Notes under the pieces: model-generated
Database searches by the model: none
What the model was told of the DNA's origin: nothing
What the model saw: the letters and a program-made list of their open reading frames with translations, nothing else
Shown: piece by piece, positions 25,820 through 35,213 of the stretch
Position numbering within the stretch: the stretch's first letter is position 1
Layout: each line of letters begins with the position of its first letter
Assembly: GCF_002286985.1 (NCBI RefSeq)
Contig: NZ_NSKC01000012.1
Coordinates: 1-64,000 of the forward strand
DNA length: 64,000 nucleotides
Source of the DNA: Halorubrum salipaludis
GTDB taxonomy: Archaea > Halobacteriota > Halobacteria > Halobacteriales > Haloferacaceae
Direction of reading: 5' to 3'
Made by a program: the position numbers and the translations under genes

Positions 25820-28318
25820 TTACGCAAGGAGCCTCCGGTGAGTGTTTGCGGCGATCAATCCACCGCCAGCGATGACTGCAGCCGCTGCTGCCAGCGGATT
25901 GAAGACCCCGACAGCCAACGCCGCGAGCGCGATGCCGTTGTAGGAGAACGCGAGGAGATTGTTCTGTTTCACGCGACGACGAGCCGCCCCCGCGAGGTCG
26001 AAGGCGGTTTCCACGGAATGGATGTCGTTATCGACGATCGCGATATCGGCGGCGTCGGCGGCCAACGCCGTACCGCCGCCCAGCGAAATGCCAAGGTCGG
26101 AGGCGGCGAGCGCCGGCGCGTCGTTGGTGCCGTCTCCGACCATCGCGACCTGGCCATCAGATTTGAGCTGCCGGATCGTCGCAGTCTTTCCTTCCGGCGG
26201 AACCGTCGCAAAGACGTGCGTCACGGCGTCGTGCCGTTTGAAGAAGTCTGTTGCCTCCTTGTCGTCGCCGGTCAAGACGACGATATCCGTGCCTCGTGCT
26301 CCGAGCTGAGAGATGGTGTCGTCCCAGCCGTCCCGCGGCTCGTCTCCCACAACGATCAGTCCCTCTGCGATCCCGTTACGACCGACCACGACCGGCAGCT
26401 GACCGAAGCCACGGGCGTCGGCGACCCGCGACCGGATATCGTCGTCGACGGCCCACCCCTGTTCCGCGAACAGATCGAGGTTTCCGACGAGATACGACGT
26501 ACCACCGATCACGCCTTCAATACCAGACCGGTGATTCGTGAACTCTTGTATCTGATCGATACCTTCCATTCTGGTGGCGTCGCCTGCTGGGTTCGACTGC
26601 CTCTCACGGTTGTCAGCGCTATCTGTGCCGGCGAACGCCGTCGTGATTGCGTTTGCGGCGGGGTGTGACGCTCGTTGTTCGAGCGCGGCGACGGCGTCAA
26701 GCAACTCCGCGGGCGCGTCCGCTTCTATCACCTCCATCTCTCCGGTCGTGAGCGTCCCCGTCTTATCGAAGACGACGGTGTCGACATCACGGAGCCGTTC
26801 GAAGACCGTTTCGTCGAAGATGATGATCCCGCGCCGGAGCGCACTGGAGAGGCTCTTCGCGACCGACAAGGGCGTCGCGAGTCCGAGCGCCCACGGCGAG
26901 CCGGCGAGGAGGACCAACAGCGCCAGGAGGACGACATCTGGCAGGCTCATCCCGAATGCGAGCGCACCGACGCCGCCAACCGCGGCGGCTCCGACGACGA
27001 GAAACACGGCGTACGACGCGAGTTGGTCGGCGTGACGCTGAACCCCGTGCGTCGCGCTCTGTAAGTCCCAGACGGCGGTCGTTATCCGGTCGACACTACT
27101 CGTTACGTCTGGGCCGACACGGATCAACGCGGCACCGTCCGTCACGATCGACCCTCCGATCACGTCGTCGCCGGCGCGTTTCAATACCGGAAGCGACTCA
27201 CCAGTCACGATCGCTTCGTCGACGGTACAGCTGTCTTCGACCAGTTCGCCGTCCACCGGCACGCGTTCTCCCTGTCGAACGAGGACGACGTCGCCCGCAT
27301 CAAGGTCCTCGACTCGAACTTCCTGAGTGTTCCCGTCTGAGTCGTACGTCCGCGCCCACTCGACCTGCGATATCGTGAGCTCGGTGAGTCGATCAAGTGC
27401 GCGCTGTTTGATCGACGACTCGTAGAACACCATCGCGGTGACCGCAGCCGTCACGACGATCGCGAGGTCGTAGAAGATGTCGTTCTGTCCAAGGATGACG
27501 GCGGCCGTACTGTACAGATACGCGCTCACCGCGGTGATCGCGACTAACAGGTCGGTGTTCGGACGACGCATTTTCAGACTGATGTACGCACCCCGCAACA
27601 CCGGAAGCCCGGTGAAGACCAGGATGAGTCCGGTCATCACGAAGTACAGCCGGAGGAACACGAACGCACCCTCACTGTTTAGCCGGAACGCGCCCTCGAA
27701 TATCGCGAGCGCTTGCCAGTCGAATATCGACGCGAGGTGTGCGGGATAGAGAATCGCGACGTACGGGACCAACAGAAACGCGCCGAAAAGAAATCCGACG
27801 GAGTATCGCATGCCCAAGAGTTGGTCGTCTCGCCGCTTTCGAATACCACCCATCTCCCGTGAGCGACGTGTCGTTCCACTGGTCTCACCCTCCCCCGTGG
27901 AGGCGTCGTCACGGAGGTATGCCGTGTACCCGAGCGTACTCAACACGTCACGCAGCGCATCATTCGAAACGGTTTCCGGATCGTGGTCAACTCGGATCGT
28001 CTCGGTAACATAACTCGCCTCGGCGGTGGTCACTCCCGGCTGTTTTTCGGCGAGCGATTCCAGGTACGCTTCACACGTCGCAGAGTACATACCGTCGATC
28101 CGCAGAAACGTCTGCGAACCGTCCCGATCAGGAAGAACCGCGTCTCTTGGCTGTGTTCTTTCGTCCTCAGGTGAGAACTGGGTACCATCAAGAGAATCAG
28201 CAGCTCCAAGCGTCGTGTACACGTCGTGACACCCGCTCGAACAGAATGCGCGCTCACCGGGGGTCTCAAATGTGGATGACTGAATCGATCGGCCGCACAA
28301 GGAACACTCTTTAGTCAT
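25820..28318 (-). CDS. P1B-type metal ATPase with SPW in place of CPC
   Basis: This 832-residue ATPase has the phosphorylation motif DKTGTLTTG, the actuator TGES, the hinge GDGTNDAPAL and about eight membrane segments, so it should pump a soft metal ion across the membrane using ATP. The N-terminus has a TRASH/YHS-like zinc finger (CSLCGRSI...CSSGCHDVY) followed by a heavy-metal-associated domain whose CxxC is reduced to YSATC near 77-81. The membrane motif normally CPC, CPH or SPC reads GSPWALGLATP, lacking both cysteines; the reading was checked against the bases near 26890. This changes the expected ion specificity. The gene is monocistronic, with a promoter in 28319-28420. Confidence 0.85.
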   Translation of the reverse strand: MTKECSLCGRSIQSSTFETPGERAFCSSGCHDVYTTLGAADSLDGTQFSPEDERTQPRDAVLPDRDGSQTFLRIDGMYSATCEAYLESLAEKQPGVTTAEASYVTETIRVDHDPETVSNDALRDVLSTLGYTAYLRDDASTGEGETSGTTRRSREMGGIRKRRDDQLLGMRYSVGFLFGAFLLVPYVAILYPAHLASIFDWQALAIFEGAFRLNSEGAFVFLRLYFVMTGLILVFTGLPVLRGAYISLKMRRPNTDLLVAITAVSAYLYSTAAVILGQNDIFYDLAIVVTAAVTAMVFYESSIKQRALDRLTELTISQVEWARTYDSDGNTQEVRVEDLDAGDVVLVRQGERVPVDGELVEDSCTVDEAIVTGESLPVLKRAGDDVIGGSIVTDGAALIRVGPDVTSSVDRITTAVWDLQSATHGVQRHADQLASYAVFLVVGAAAVGGVGALAFGMSLPDVVLLALLVLLAGSPWALGLATPLSVAKSLSSALRRGIIIFDETVFERLRDVDTVVFDKTGTLTTGEMEVIEADAPAELLDAVAALEQRASHPAANAITTAFAGTDSADNRERQSNPAGDATRMEGIDQIQEFTNHRSGIEGVIGGTSYLVGNLDLFAEQGWAVDDDIRSRVADARGFGQLPVVVGRNGIAEGLIVVGDEPRDGWDDTISQLGARGTDIVVLTGDDKEATDFFKRHDAVTHVFATVPPEGKTATIRQLKSDGQVAMVGDGTNDAPALAASDLGISLGGGTALAADAADIAIVDNDIHSVETAFDLAGAARRRVKQNNLLAFSYNGIALAALAVGVFNPLAAAAAVIAGGGLIAANTHRRLLA

Positions 28319-28705
28319 TGTTGAGTGGCATGAATCGTCTCATTCGTCCGATAGCACGCAAATTCAAGCGGATATTGTAGTATAGGTCGCTGTTCAACAT
28401 AGAAGTGGCGTAGTCCTAGTCAATCACTTCCTAAGGAGTCCAACAGAGCCCGAATGCTGTACCTTTTCTCCCGGTTTGCTGGCTTCGGCCATCCAGTCAT
28501 TATTTATACATCTCACAATCATATTGGATATGGCCCTCCTCAAAGCTCCACGACTCCGCTGTGAGCAACTGATACTGCTCGTGTCGGTGACGCTGTTCCA
28601 CATTTTCAATCGGCCACCCGTTTGGGCAGATGAGAAACTGTCCCAGTCGGATGTGACGACGGCTGAGTACAGCTCCACGTTCGACAGGTAGTACCCCTCC
28701 GATTG

Positions 28706-29425
28706 ATGCTCTACACTGTCGGCGGAGTTGGATTTATTGCCCTCGGTCTAGCTATCGGCTGGTACGGACTTCGGCCGCTCGCGACTGTCCCAAGTATTCT
28801 CCGAGCCACTGTGAAGGACCCGAGCGAGGTGACGGATAGCGGGTCTTTTGTCGTTTCCCGCGGCGTGGTGAACGAAGCGAGCGAGACGCTTTCGGCACCG
28901 TTTACGGGATCGCAATGTCTTGGGTTCGAGTACGAGGTTACCGAACGACAACCGTTCGGGATCGGAATTCCATGGTTTCAGGCTCATCTCGACGATGGCG
29001 TGGCGACACGTCCGTTCACCCTTGATAGTGCGAGCGGGACCCTCACCGTCGTCCCATCAGCCAAGCGGTTCGCACTCGATACAGAATCAACGGTCATCAC
29101 GGTCGGTGCCAACGAAACGCCACCAGAACGTATCCAACGGTTCGTCGACGTGCGAGACACGCTTGAACCGGTCGCACGATGGGTGCGAATTATTCCGGGA
29201 CTTGGCACGCGGCGTTACGTCGAACGCCGGATCGATCCCGGTGAGGAGTATTTGATTGCGGGGCACACGGACCGCCAACAGAACGAGGTTGTCATCGCGG
29301 GTGATCTCATCATCACCGATCGCTCTCCGAGACAGCTTGTACTCCACCGGGCCTGGAGAGCGATATTTCCGATAGTGATTGCGTTGGTGTTCGTCAGTGT
29401 CGGCGTCGGAGGCATCGCTCTATGA
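28706..29425 (+). CDS. GIDE-domain-like membrane protein
   Basis: This is about 240 residues with an N-terminal membrane helix (TVGGVGFIALGLAIGWYGLR) and a C-terminal one (FPIVIALVFVSVGVGGIAL). Between them is a domain resembling GIDE/MUL1: SFVVSRGVVNEASETLSAPF followed by TGSQCLGFEYEV, and VERRIDPGEEYLIAGHTDR. No RING finger is present. Haloarchaeal members often lie beside ABC exporters, as here, 34 bp upstream of the ATPase gene. ATG 28706 is preferred to TTG 28703. The preceding gap (28319-28705) holds promoters and no supported gene. Confidence 0.65.
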   Translation: MLYTVGGVGFIALGLAIGWYGLRPLATVPSILRATVKDPSEVTDSGSFVVSRGVVNEASETLSAPFTGSQCLGFEYEVTERQPFGIGIPWFQAHLDDGVATRPFTLDSASGTLTVVPSAKRFALDTESTVITVGANETPPERIQRFVDVRDTLEPVARWVRIIPGLGTRRYVERRIDPGEEYLIAGHTDRQQNEVVIAGDLIITDRSPRQLVLHRAWRAIFPIVIALVFVSVGVGGIAL

Positions 29426-29459
29426 TCGACTGCTGTACGAAACTGATTGACCCTCTACG

Positions 29460-30281
29460 ATGACACGAAACTCAACCGCTATCGCAACGCGCAGCCTGAC
29501 GAAACGATTCGGGAGTGAGTCTGCCGTCGACGGACTCGAACTTTCCGTTGACCACGGCACGGTGTATGGTTTTCTCGGGCCGAACGGCGCCGGGAAGACG
29601 ACGACGATGCGTATGTTGACATCACTGACCCAGCCGACAGACGGTCAGGCATGGATCGACGGGAATCCTGTCTCGGATCGCGATGCGATCAGAGAATCGA
29701 TCGGCTATCTCCCCGAGGAACCCCCGGTCTTCGACGAACTCACCGGGCGCGAACAGCTCGAATACTTCGGTCGGCTCCGTGATATCCCCGCCACCGAAAT
29801 GGAGACCCGAATCGTAGACTGGCTCGATCGGTTCGATCTCACCGACGACGCCGACAAGCGGATCGACGACTACTCCAAGGGGATGCGCCAGAAGATCGGC
29901 CTGATACAGGCGCTCCTCCACGAGCCCGATGTCGTGTTCCTCGACGAACCGACAAGTGGCCTCGACCCGCGAGCGGCTCGAACGGTCCTCGATGTCATCG
30001 CGGAGCTCACTGATGACGGTCACACGGTGTTCCTCTCGACGCATATCCTCTCGGTCGTCGAAGAACTCGCGGACGTCGTCGGCGTCCTCTACGAAGGCGA
30101 CCTCGTCGCCGAAGGATCGCCCGCTGAACTGACGGCGCGGATGGAGGCCGAGGAGGGAACGACTCTTGAGGACGTGTTCCTCTCGGTCACCGCCGAACGC
30201 GGACCTGCCGCCCCCAGATCAGCTACAGAGGGTACTGGAGACGCCGCCGACTCACAGGACGAACAGGCTACAGACCAATGA
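29460..30281 (+). CDS. ABC transporter ATP-binding protein
   Basis: This 273-residue ABC ATPase has Walker A GPNGAGKTTT near 42, signature YSKGMRQKIGL near 140, Walker B VVFLDEPTSGLD and the switch His in STHIL. It belongs to the ABC-2 exporter type (CcmA/NatA-like), with a C-terminal extension from about 225 rich in Ala, Thr and acidic residues. It overlaps the permease gene by four bases, so the two form one transporter; cargo is unknown. The GIDE-like gene upstream completes a three-gene unit. Confidence 0.9.
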   Translation: MTRNSTAIATRSLTKRFGSESAVDGLELSVDHGTVYGFLGPNGAGKTTTMRMLTSLTQPTDGQAWIDGNPVSDRDAIRESIGYLPEEPPVFDELTGREQLEYFGRLRDIPATEMETRIVDWLDRFDLTDDADKRIDDYSKGMRQKIGLIQALLHEPDVVFLDEPTSGLDPRAARTVLDVIAELTDDGHTVFLSTHILSVVEELADVVGVLYEGDLVAEGSPAELTARMEAEEGTTLEDVFLSVTAERGPAAPRSATEGTGDAADSQDEQATDQ

Positions 30282-31891
30282 CGCGGGCGAAGCGTCCTCG
30301 GCTCATCGCCCGAACGGAATTCCGACGTCGCTGGCGGACGATGAAGGGCAATCCGATGCAGCTGTTGGCACTCGCGTTCGCGGCCGTAATGCTGCTCCCA
30401 TTCTCGCTCGGCGGCGTGTTTGGTGCGTACCTTGCCGGAGGGTTCGTGGCCGGAAACGAGGCCGAACCACTCATCGAATGGACACGGATGGTGTTCGTTT
30501 ACGGGTGGATATTCGTGGTCGGATTCGGCGGGTATCGCGCGTACGCTGTCGCCCTTCGTCCCGACAATCTCGATGGGTTGTTGACGACGGTCTCACATCG
30601 AGACGTGATCGCTGGCCTTGTGCTGACCGAGTTCGTGCTCTGGTCTGCGTTCTTCCTCACTGTCGGAAGCGCCGCCACAGTTGCATTTGCCGTCGGTGCC
30701 GGTTCACTACTTACGATCCCTGCCCTGTTGCTCACACTATGTCTTCTCCTTGCAACCGGGATTCCGACCGGCTTTCTCCTCGCACTAGGCGTGCGAAACG
30801 CCGGCGTTCGATCGCGGCTGCTCAGCCGCCTCCGAACACTGTTTCTCTTTCTATTTGGGATTGGGTACTTCGCGTTGATTTTCACGAATGCGTTCGCGTC
30901 GGTGTTGGAACCGATCTATCGAGTACTTGCCCCGACGCCGATCGACTGGTTCGGCGATCTCGCAGCAATCGGGCTTGGTATCGGAGCCTCTCCGCTCCGA
31001 GCGGTCGGTGCCGTGGGATTCACGGCCCTGGCTGCCGTCGCATCGGTTGTCTCGCTGTTCAGACTTGCAGAGTGGCTCTGGTACGCTGACGGCGTTCACA
31101 TCACCCATGAGTCTGAGCGGTCGACTGACCAGTCCTCGTGGTTCGGTGGGCTTACGCGGATATTCTCACAGCCAGTCGTCGGAGTCATCACAGCCGATTG
31201 GAAACGTGCCCGTCGGTCACCGCTCTCGCTCTCGTTCGCGTTGTATCCGCTGATCGTGCTGGCCGGCCCAGTTGTCACGGCGGTCCAGACCGGTGAAATC
31301 GGCACGAGCCTTCCACTGTGGCTACTGATCAGTGGAACCTGGGTTGCCGGATCGCTATTCGCGCTCAACGTGGTGGGCCAAGAGGGCGCAGCACTGCCCA
31401 TCACACTGCTCTCTGACGCGCCTGAACGCTCACTGGTCGTCGGACACGTCGTCTCTGGTGCGCTCCTCATAGCGCCGATAACCGTTACAACAACCGTCGT
31501 GGCGGGCATCTTGAGTCCACTCTCAATCGCAGTCGTGGTGAGTCTCGGCGTATCCGCACTCGTGTTGTCGGCCGTGTCGGGGGCGATCGCGACCGGAATT
31601 GGCGTCGGCTTTCCACGCTTCGAGGCGGTTAGCGTCTCTCGAAGCACGAAGGCGATTGTTCCGAGCGTCTTCGCCTTCGTGATCTATTCTGTGGTGGTGC
31701 TTGTCGTTGCACTGCCGACCGTTATCGCTCACTCCGGCATTGCAGGCCACGCACTCGCCTCATTCGTTGGTGTCGACCAGTTTGTAATCGGTCTCATTGG
31801 GACGGTTACTTCGGCCGTTCTCGCGGGTCTCGCCGGGGCTGTTTCAATGTACGTCGCACGAGATCGCGTGAGTGAGTATCGTCTTGAGTGA
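30278..31891 (+). CDS. ABC-2 type exporter permease
   Basis: This 537-residue integral membrane protein has roughly twelve hydrophobic segments in two halves (for example MQLLALAFAAVMLLPFSLGG, and GAVSMYVARD at the end). It starts four bases inside the ATPase gene (ATGA). A cytoplasmic loop near 265-300 holds charged sequence (THESERSTDQSSWFGG). It forms the channel for the partner ATPase. Haloarchaeal homologues are uncharacterised. Confidence 0.85.
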   Translation: MTRAKRPRLIARTEFRRRWRTMKGNPMQLLALAFAAVMLLPFSLGGVFGAYLAGGFVAGNEAEPLIEWTRMVFVYGWIFVVGFGGYRAYAVALRPDNLDGLLTTVSHRDVIAGLVLTEFVLWSAFFLTVGSAATVAFAVGAGSLLTIPALLLTLCLLLATGIPTGFLLALGVRNAGVRSRLLSRLRTLFLFLFGIGYFALIFTNAFASVLEPIYRVLAPTPIDWFGDLAAIGLGIGASPLRAVGAVGFTALAAVASVVSLFRLAEWLWYADGVHITHESERSTDQSSWFGGLTRIFSQPVVGVITADWKRARRSPLSLSFALYPLIVLAGPVVTAVQTGEIGTSLPLWLLISGTWVAGSLFALNVVGQEGAALPITLLSDAPERSLVVGHVVSGALLIAPITVTTTVVAGILSPLSIAVVVSLGVSALVLSAVSGAIATGIGVGFPRFEAVSVSRSTKAIVPSVFAFVIYSVVVLVVALPTVIAHSGIAGHALASFVGVDQFVIGLIGTVTSAVLAGLAGAVSMYVARDRVSEYRLE

Positions 31892-31992
31892 GGTCCAATA
31901 GTGACGTCAGTGACCCATACCTTTAGCTCGGATTCGATAGATCCATCCCACCTCTCTTCCCGCATTCATCCGACTGCTCCAAATCCTGTGAG

Positions 31993-32043
31993 CTACCCTA
32001 CCCCCAAGGAGCGAACGTCGCAAGCCATGAGCGAGTAGGGTAG
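31993..32043 (+). pseudogene. Right-end scrap of an IS200/IS605 tnpB
   Basis: The plus strand encodes PKERTSQAMSE then TAG, matching the last residues of haloarchaeal TnpB (compare LKERTASTVSE in the remnant at 20381). CTACCCTA (31993-32000) and TAGGGTAG (32036-32043) form a terminal hairpin typical of these elements. Nothing else of the element remains nearby. Confidence 0.5.
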
Positions 32044-32099
32044 GTAGTCCAGTCGTAGAGGGTTCGAGACTTCGGAAGCGGGTGGCGATCGAGCATAAT

Positions 32100-32167
32100 A
32101 TTAACCAACAGTGTTGTGGTTTGGGAGCGTGTGTTGGTTAATCGGGGATCAATACCCTCCAAACCAC
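32100..32167. repeat. Two interlocked inverted repeats (A-B-A'-B' order)
   Basis: Arm A ATTAACCAACA (32100-32110) pairs with TGTTGGTTAAT (32132-32142). Arm B GTGGTTTGGGAG (32116-32127) pairs with CTCCAAACCAC (32157-32167), one base short. The arms alternate, so a transcript could only form both stems as a pseudoknot, whereas DNA could carry two overlapping operators. It lies about 100 bp before PadR copy 2, in a region (31892-32263) without a gene. Confidence 0.55.
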
Positions 32168-32263
32168 TGTTCCAACGTGGTCGATGATGCCTGAGAAATC
32201 ATCATTAGAACAGCACTTCGAAGATCAGTAATTATTTCAAAACTTGAATACGTAATATGGAGT

Positions 32264-32545
32264 ATGTATGATCTCACGGGCTTTCAGCGCGACTTGCTGT
32301 ACGTAATCGCCGGTCTGGATGACCCACACGGGCTCGCGATCAAAGACGAACTCGAGGACTACTACGAAAAAGAGATCCACCACGGCCGGCTCTATCCGAA
32401 TCTCGACACGCTCGTTGAGAAGGGACTTGTCGAAAAAAGTCAGCGCGATCGACGAACTAACGAGTACACCACCACTCGCCGGGGCACCAGAGAGATCGAG
32501 GCGCGAGCTGAATGGGAAGCCGGGTATATTGACCACGACGCGTGA
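32264..32545 (+). CDS. PadR-family transcriptional regulator, copy 2 of 3
   Basis: This 93-residue protein differs from copy 1 by only a few residues, such as VEKSQRD for IEKSQRD and a GYIDHDA end. Its upstream sequence (TTATTTCAAAACTTGAATAC) and about 45 bp after the stop resemble copy 1, so the duplicated block is longer than the gene. It lies between the interlocked repeats and VapBC. Bases 32546-32701 hold the shared 3' flank and the VapBC promoter. Confidence 0.9.
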   Translation: MYDLTGFQRDLLYVIAGLDDPHGLAIKDELEDYYEKEIHHGRLYPNLDTLVEKGLVEKSQRDRRTNEYTTTRRGTREIEARAEWEAGYIDHDA

Positions 32546-32701
32546 TCGAACCGCTACGTTCGAGGACTGTTTGACTCTAGTACTTCACGTCCCTCAAAAG
32601 CCGAACCAAACTTCGAACTCGACTAAACACCCGACAGAGGAGCAACAACTGTTTGTCAATAAGAAGAAAATTTTATTATGATCGAGATCTAATTATGAAC
32701 T

Positions 32702-33004
32702 ATGAGTAAGACAGAACAGTCAAATAACTCTGAAAAAGAGATCGTCGCCGTCACTAAGCACGGCCAGGCGACCATCCCAAAACGGTTCCGCGAGAAGCTC
32801 GGGATCGAAGCGCCTGGGAAGGTATTGTTCCGGGAAACCGAAGATGGAGAGGTGATCGTTGAACAGGTCCGCTCACCGAGCGAGATGCGCGGCTTTGCCG
32901 CCCGTAGCGAAGCGAGTACGGACAAGCCTGCGTCCGAGATCCTCAAAGAGAAACGCGACCAGGACCGAAAAGAACGCGACTCGCAGTTCTCAACTGAAGA
33001 GTAA
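32702..33004 (+). CDS. vapB: AbrB-type antitoxin of a VapBC pair
   Basis: This 100-residue protein has an N-terminal swapped-hairpin AbrB DNA-binding domain, VTKHGQATIPKRFREKLGI, followed by VLFRETEDGEVIVEQV. The charged C-terminal tail (KEKRDQDRKERDSQFS) is the expected toxin-neutralising segment. Its stop overlaps the toxin start by one base (33004). The complex should repress its own promoter; the A+T-rich leader before 32702 is the likely site. Confidence 0.9.
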   Translation: MSKTEQSNNSEKEIVAVTKHGQATIPKRFREKLGIEAPGKVLFRETEDGEVIVEQVRSPSEMRGFAARSEASTDKPASEILKEKRDQDRKERDSQFSTEE

Positions 33005-33423
33005 TGTCGGTTCCTGACCGCGTTGTCTTCGACGCCGAGCCACTGATAGCACACGCCGACGATGAACCAGGCAGCGAGATTGTAGAAGAGTATCTCGACG
33101 CGGTCGCAGTCGAGGACACCGTCGGCTACGCCAGCTACGTGAATCTCGCTGAGATCCGGTACACAATCGCCCGAAAGTACGACCGAGACACAGCCGACGA
33201 GTATCTCGACTGGCTGACTGATCTTGGTATCAAAACGGTAGATGTCGGCGATACTTGGACGGACGCCTCGGAGTATACGCTCAAGTATAATCCTGCGCTT
33301 GGCGACTCGTTCGCGCTGGCAACGGCTGAACATGTCGACGCGACGCTCTTCGTTGGCGGTGACGACGATTATGACGACGTCTCCGATATCCCGATCGAAC
33401 GGTTCCGCGATGGTTCCGCGTAG
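33004..33423 (+). CDS. vapC: VapC-type PIN-domain toxin
   Basis: This 139-residue PIN nuclease has acidic active-site residues in VVFDAEPLIAH, ASYVNLAEIRYTIARKY, ALGDSFALATAE and VGGDDDYDDV. VapC toxins cut RNA such as initiator tRNA or rRNA and are held inactive by VapB. Translation is coupled to the antitoxin by the TAATG junction. The pair is probably a plasmid- or island-stabilising module. Confidence 0.9.
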   Translation: MSVPDRVVFDAEPLIAHADDEPGSEIVEEYLDAVAVEDTVGYASYVNLAEIRYTIARKYDRDTADEYLDWLTDLGIKTVDVGDTWTDASEYTLKYNPALGDSFALATAEHVDATLFVGGDDDYDDVSDIPIERFRDGSA

Positions 33424-33489
33424 GCACCCGTTCGAAGAACTCCAAATCGGTGTAGTTGACGGAGAACCGAAAAGCCATGAACTAACTAT

Positions 33490-34533
33490 TCAGTGCCCGG
33501 CTGCGGGATGCGTATCGTCGTCTCGGTCGGCATCGATCGGTTCGTAGTCGTAGTCCATCCCCACGGGAGTGAAGCCAGGAACGTAGCTGAACCGTTTGCC
33601 AGGTTCTCTGTAGAACATCAAGGGGAGACTCCCCCGATCGTCACGTACCCCATACTCTGGAGGCCATTCGTTGAGTTCAGCCGACAGGCTGTACACTTGG
33701 GGGGCAGGAAGCGCTCCACGTTCAAGATCTCGCAGATCGAGGACCCGAACTTCGAAGTGACGGGCGAGTTTCTCAGCCCGAGGTGTGAGCTCGGTCGTAT
33801 GACAGAGGACCGGCATTGCCCGACAGGCAAACGCTATCGTACACAGCCGGAAGATCTTCGCCGGGGTGATCGTGTCGCTCGTCCAGTCTTTACATTGGGC
33901 AACGATCCAATCGCTCGGCTTGTGCTGTTTTGTCTTTCGGGTGGCGACGACGTCAACCTCGAGATTGAACAGTTTCTGTCGAGTCGCTGCTTGGTATCCC
34001 CACCGAATCAACGCCCGCTGGAGTTGATACTCAAGCCACCGCCCATCGCCAACCCCACGCCCAGCCACGTCTACATAGACAGATCGGTGACTGGAGAGTT
34101 TCTCAAGCAGCGTGGAGTTGTCCGTCGACCCCTCAGAAAGTGCGTCCTGAAGAATGACGATGTGGTCTCGAATCGTTTCGAGTGTTTGCTCGATCGAATA
34201 CTCTTGTGAGGAGTGGTCGTACCCCTGAATGGAGAGATCCTCAAGCAGCCGATCGAGACGTAGTTTGATGTGATACAGTGCCTGAGCAGGGTCGTCCCAC
34301 GTCACCACCTCATGATCGCCTTGGGACGGGCGATGCTCTGTATCCGCAAGCTGTCGACGGATCGCTTTGAGCGCGTAAAGCGCGAGGAACAACCGCCGCC
34401 GTGTGGTGACAGCTTGGACGGTCGTAAGTGTCTCCTCGTCTGAGAGACCGTCCCGGAGCGTCTCGATCGCGTCGATAAGCTGGGTGAGTCCACGATCGAA
34501 TCCCGGTGGAAGCGAGAGTGTTTCGTCCGTCAT
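33490..34533 (-). CDS. Mrr-like restriction endonuclease-fold protein
   Basis: This 347-residue protein starts MTDETLSLPPGF at 34533, which overlaps the preceding gene by four bases. Residues 1-150 are helical (ALYHIKLRLDRLLEDL and LETIRDHIVILQDAL). From about 170, WLEYQLQRALIRWGYQAATR, NLEVDVVATR and WIVAQCKDWTSD give the Asp and Gln-x-Lys of an Mrr-type PD-(D/E)XK nuclease. LCHTTELTPRAEKLARHFEV is the typical following strand-helix. Mrr proteins cut modified or foreign DNA. It is the last gene of a three-gene operon. Confidence 0.75.
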   Translation of the reverse strand: MTDETLSLPPGFDRGLTQLIDAIETLRDGLSDEETLTTVQAVTTRRRLFLALYALKAIRRQLADTEHRPSQGDHEVVTWDDPAQALYHIKLRLDRLLEDLSIQGYDHSSQEYSIEQTLETIRDHIVILQDALSEGSTDNSTLLEKLSSHRSVYVDVAGRGVGDGRWLEYQLQRALIRWGYQAATRQKLFNLEVDVVATRKTKQHKPSDWIVAQCKDWTSDTITPAKIFRLCTIAFACRAMPVLCHTTELTPRAEKLARHFEVRVLDLRDLERGALPAPQVYSLSAELNEWPPEYGVRDDRGSLPLMFYREPGKRFSYVPGFTPVGMDYDYEPIDADRDDDTHPAAGH

Positions 34534-35213
34534 TGAGAGAGCGGGCTGGGAGTGAAGTCGTGGCGAGTCAGTGCGGTTTCTGAGAGCGGTAGGAGCGTTG
34601 GCTGTCCGTGAGTGCGAAGGTGGTGGTAGAACTCGTCTGTCGTCGCAGGATACCACTGTGGGCTATCGCGCTCCCGGTAGCGGAGGTCCCCGTCGACGGA
34701 GACGACTACACCCTGCTCGGTGGTGGCCGTCTTCGCGAACACGAGCGCAGGCGGATCCGGACGAGCCCAACTGTCGCGGGTCCACTCGAGCATCGTTTCG
34801 ATCGGTGTGGGATCGACTGGCTCTGGATACCGCGCCGCTGCTGGAGCACGTATCGCGACGTTGTCGAGGCGATCACTCCCACAGGGACGCCACTCAGCGC
34901 CGGTCCACTCCAGTTCACGACGGGTCCACGTCTCGCCAGTGCTGTCGGGCTCGAACCGGAGGCGGCGAGGCGGAGCACTCGGTGGGTCCCACTGGAGGAG
35001 ACATGTCCCGTCATCAGCGAGTGTAGCGTCCTCAGTTCGACGACGATACGCGAACAGTGCGGCGTCGATCTGTGCCCGTGCCTGCCGTAGTGTGGAGAGT
35101 GGGTCATCCCCCGGCATGGTAGGGGCCTCAGAGTCGTTGACTGTCTCGAACAGCCGGTGGAAACTCGTGTCGATGTCTCTGAGCGTCTCTAGTTCTGGCT
35201 GATACTCGGTCAT
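34530..35213 (-). CDS. Unknown 227-aa protein, middle gene of Mrr-like operon
   Basis: It starts MTEYQPELETLRDI at 35213, overlapping the upstream gene by four bases, and its stop overlaps the nuclease start. The N-terminal 60 residues are helical. The rest is rich in Arg, Pro and Trp in strand-like patterns (LEWTGAEWRPCG and GVVVSVDGDLRYRERDSPQW). I recognise no family. Its fixed position between a regulator and an Mrr-like nuclease suggests a partner or specificity subunit. Confidence 0.65.
   Translation of the reverse strand: MTEYQPELETLRDIDTSFHRLFETVNDSEAPTMPGDDPLSTLRQARAQIDAALFAYRRRTEDATLADDGTCLLQWDPPSAPPRRLRFEPDSTGETWTRRELEWTGAEWRPCGSDRLDNVAIRAPAAARYPEPVDPTPIETMLEWTRDSWARPDPPALVFAKTATTEQGVVVSVDGDLRYRERDSPQWYPATTDEFYHHLRTHGQPTLLPLSETALTRHDFTPSPLSQ

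Noticed and set aside
28424-28691. Two small opposing ORFs before the GIDE-like gene
   Set aside because: Neither has haloarchaeal composition or a recognisable motif, and both lie in a promoter region.
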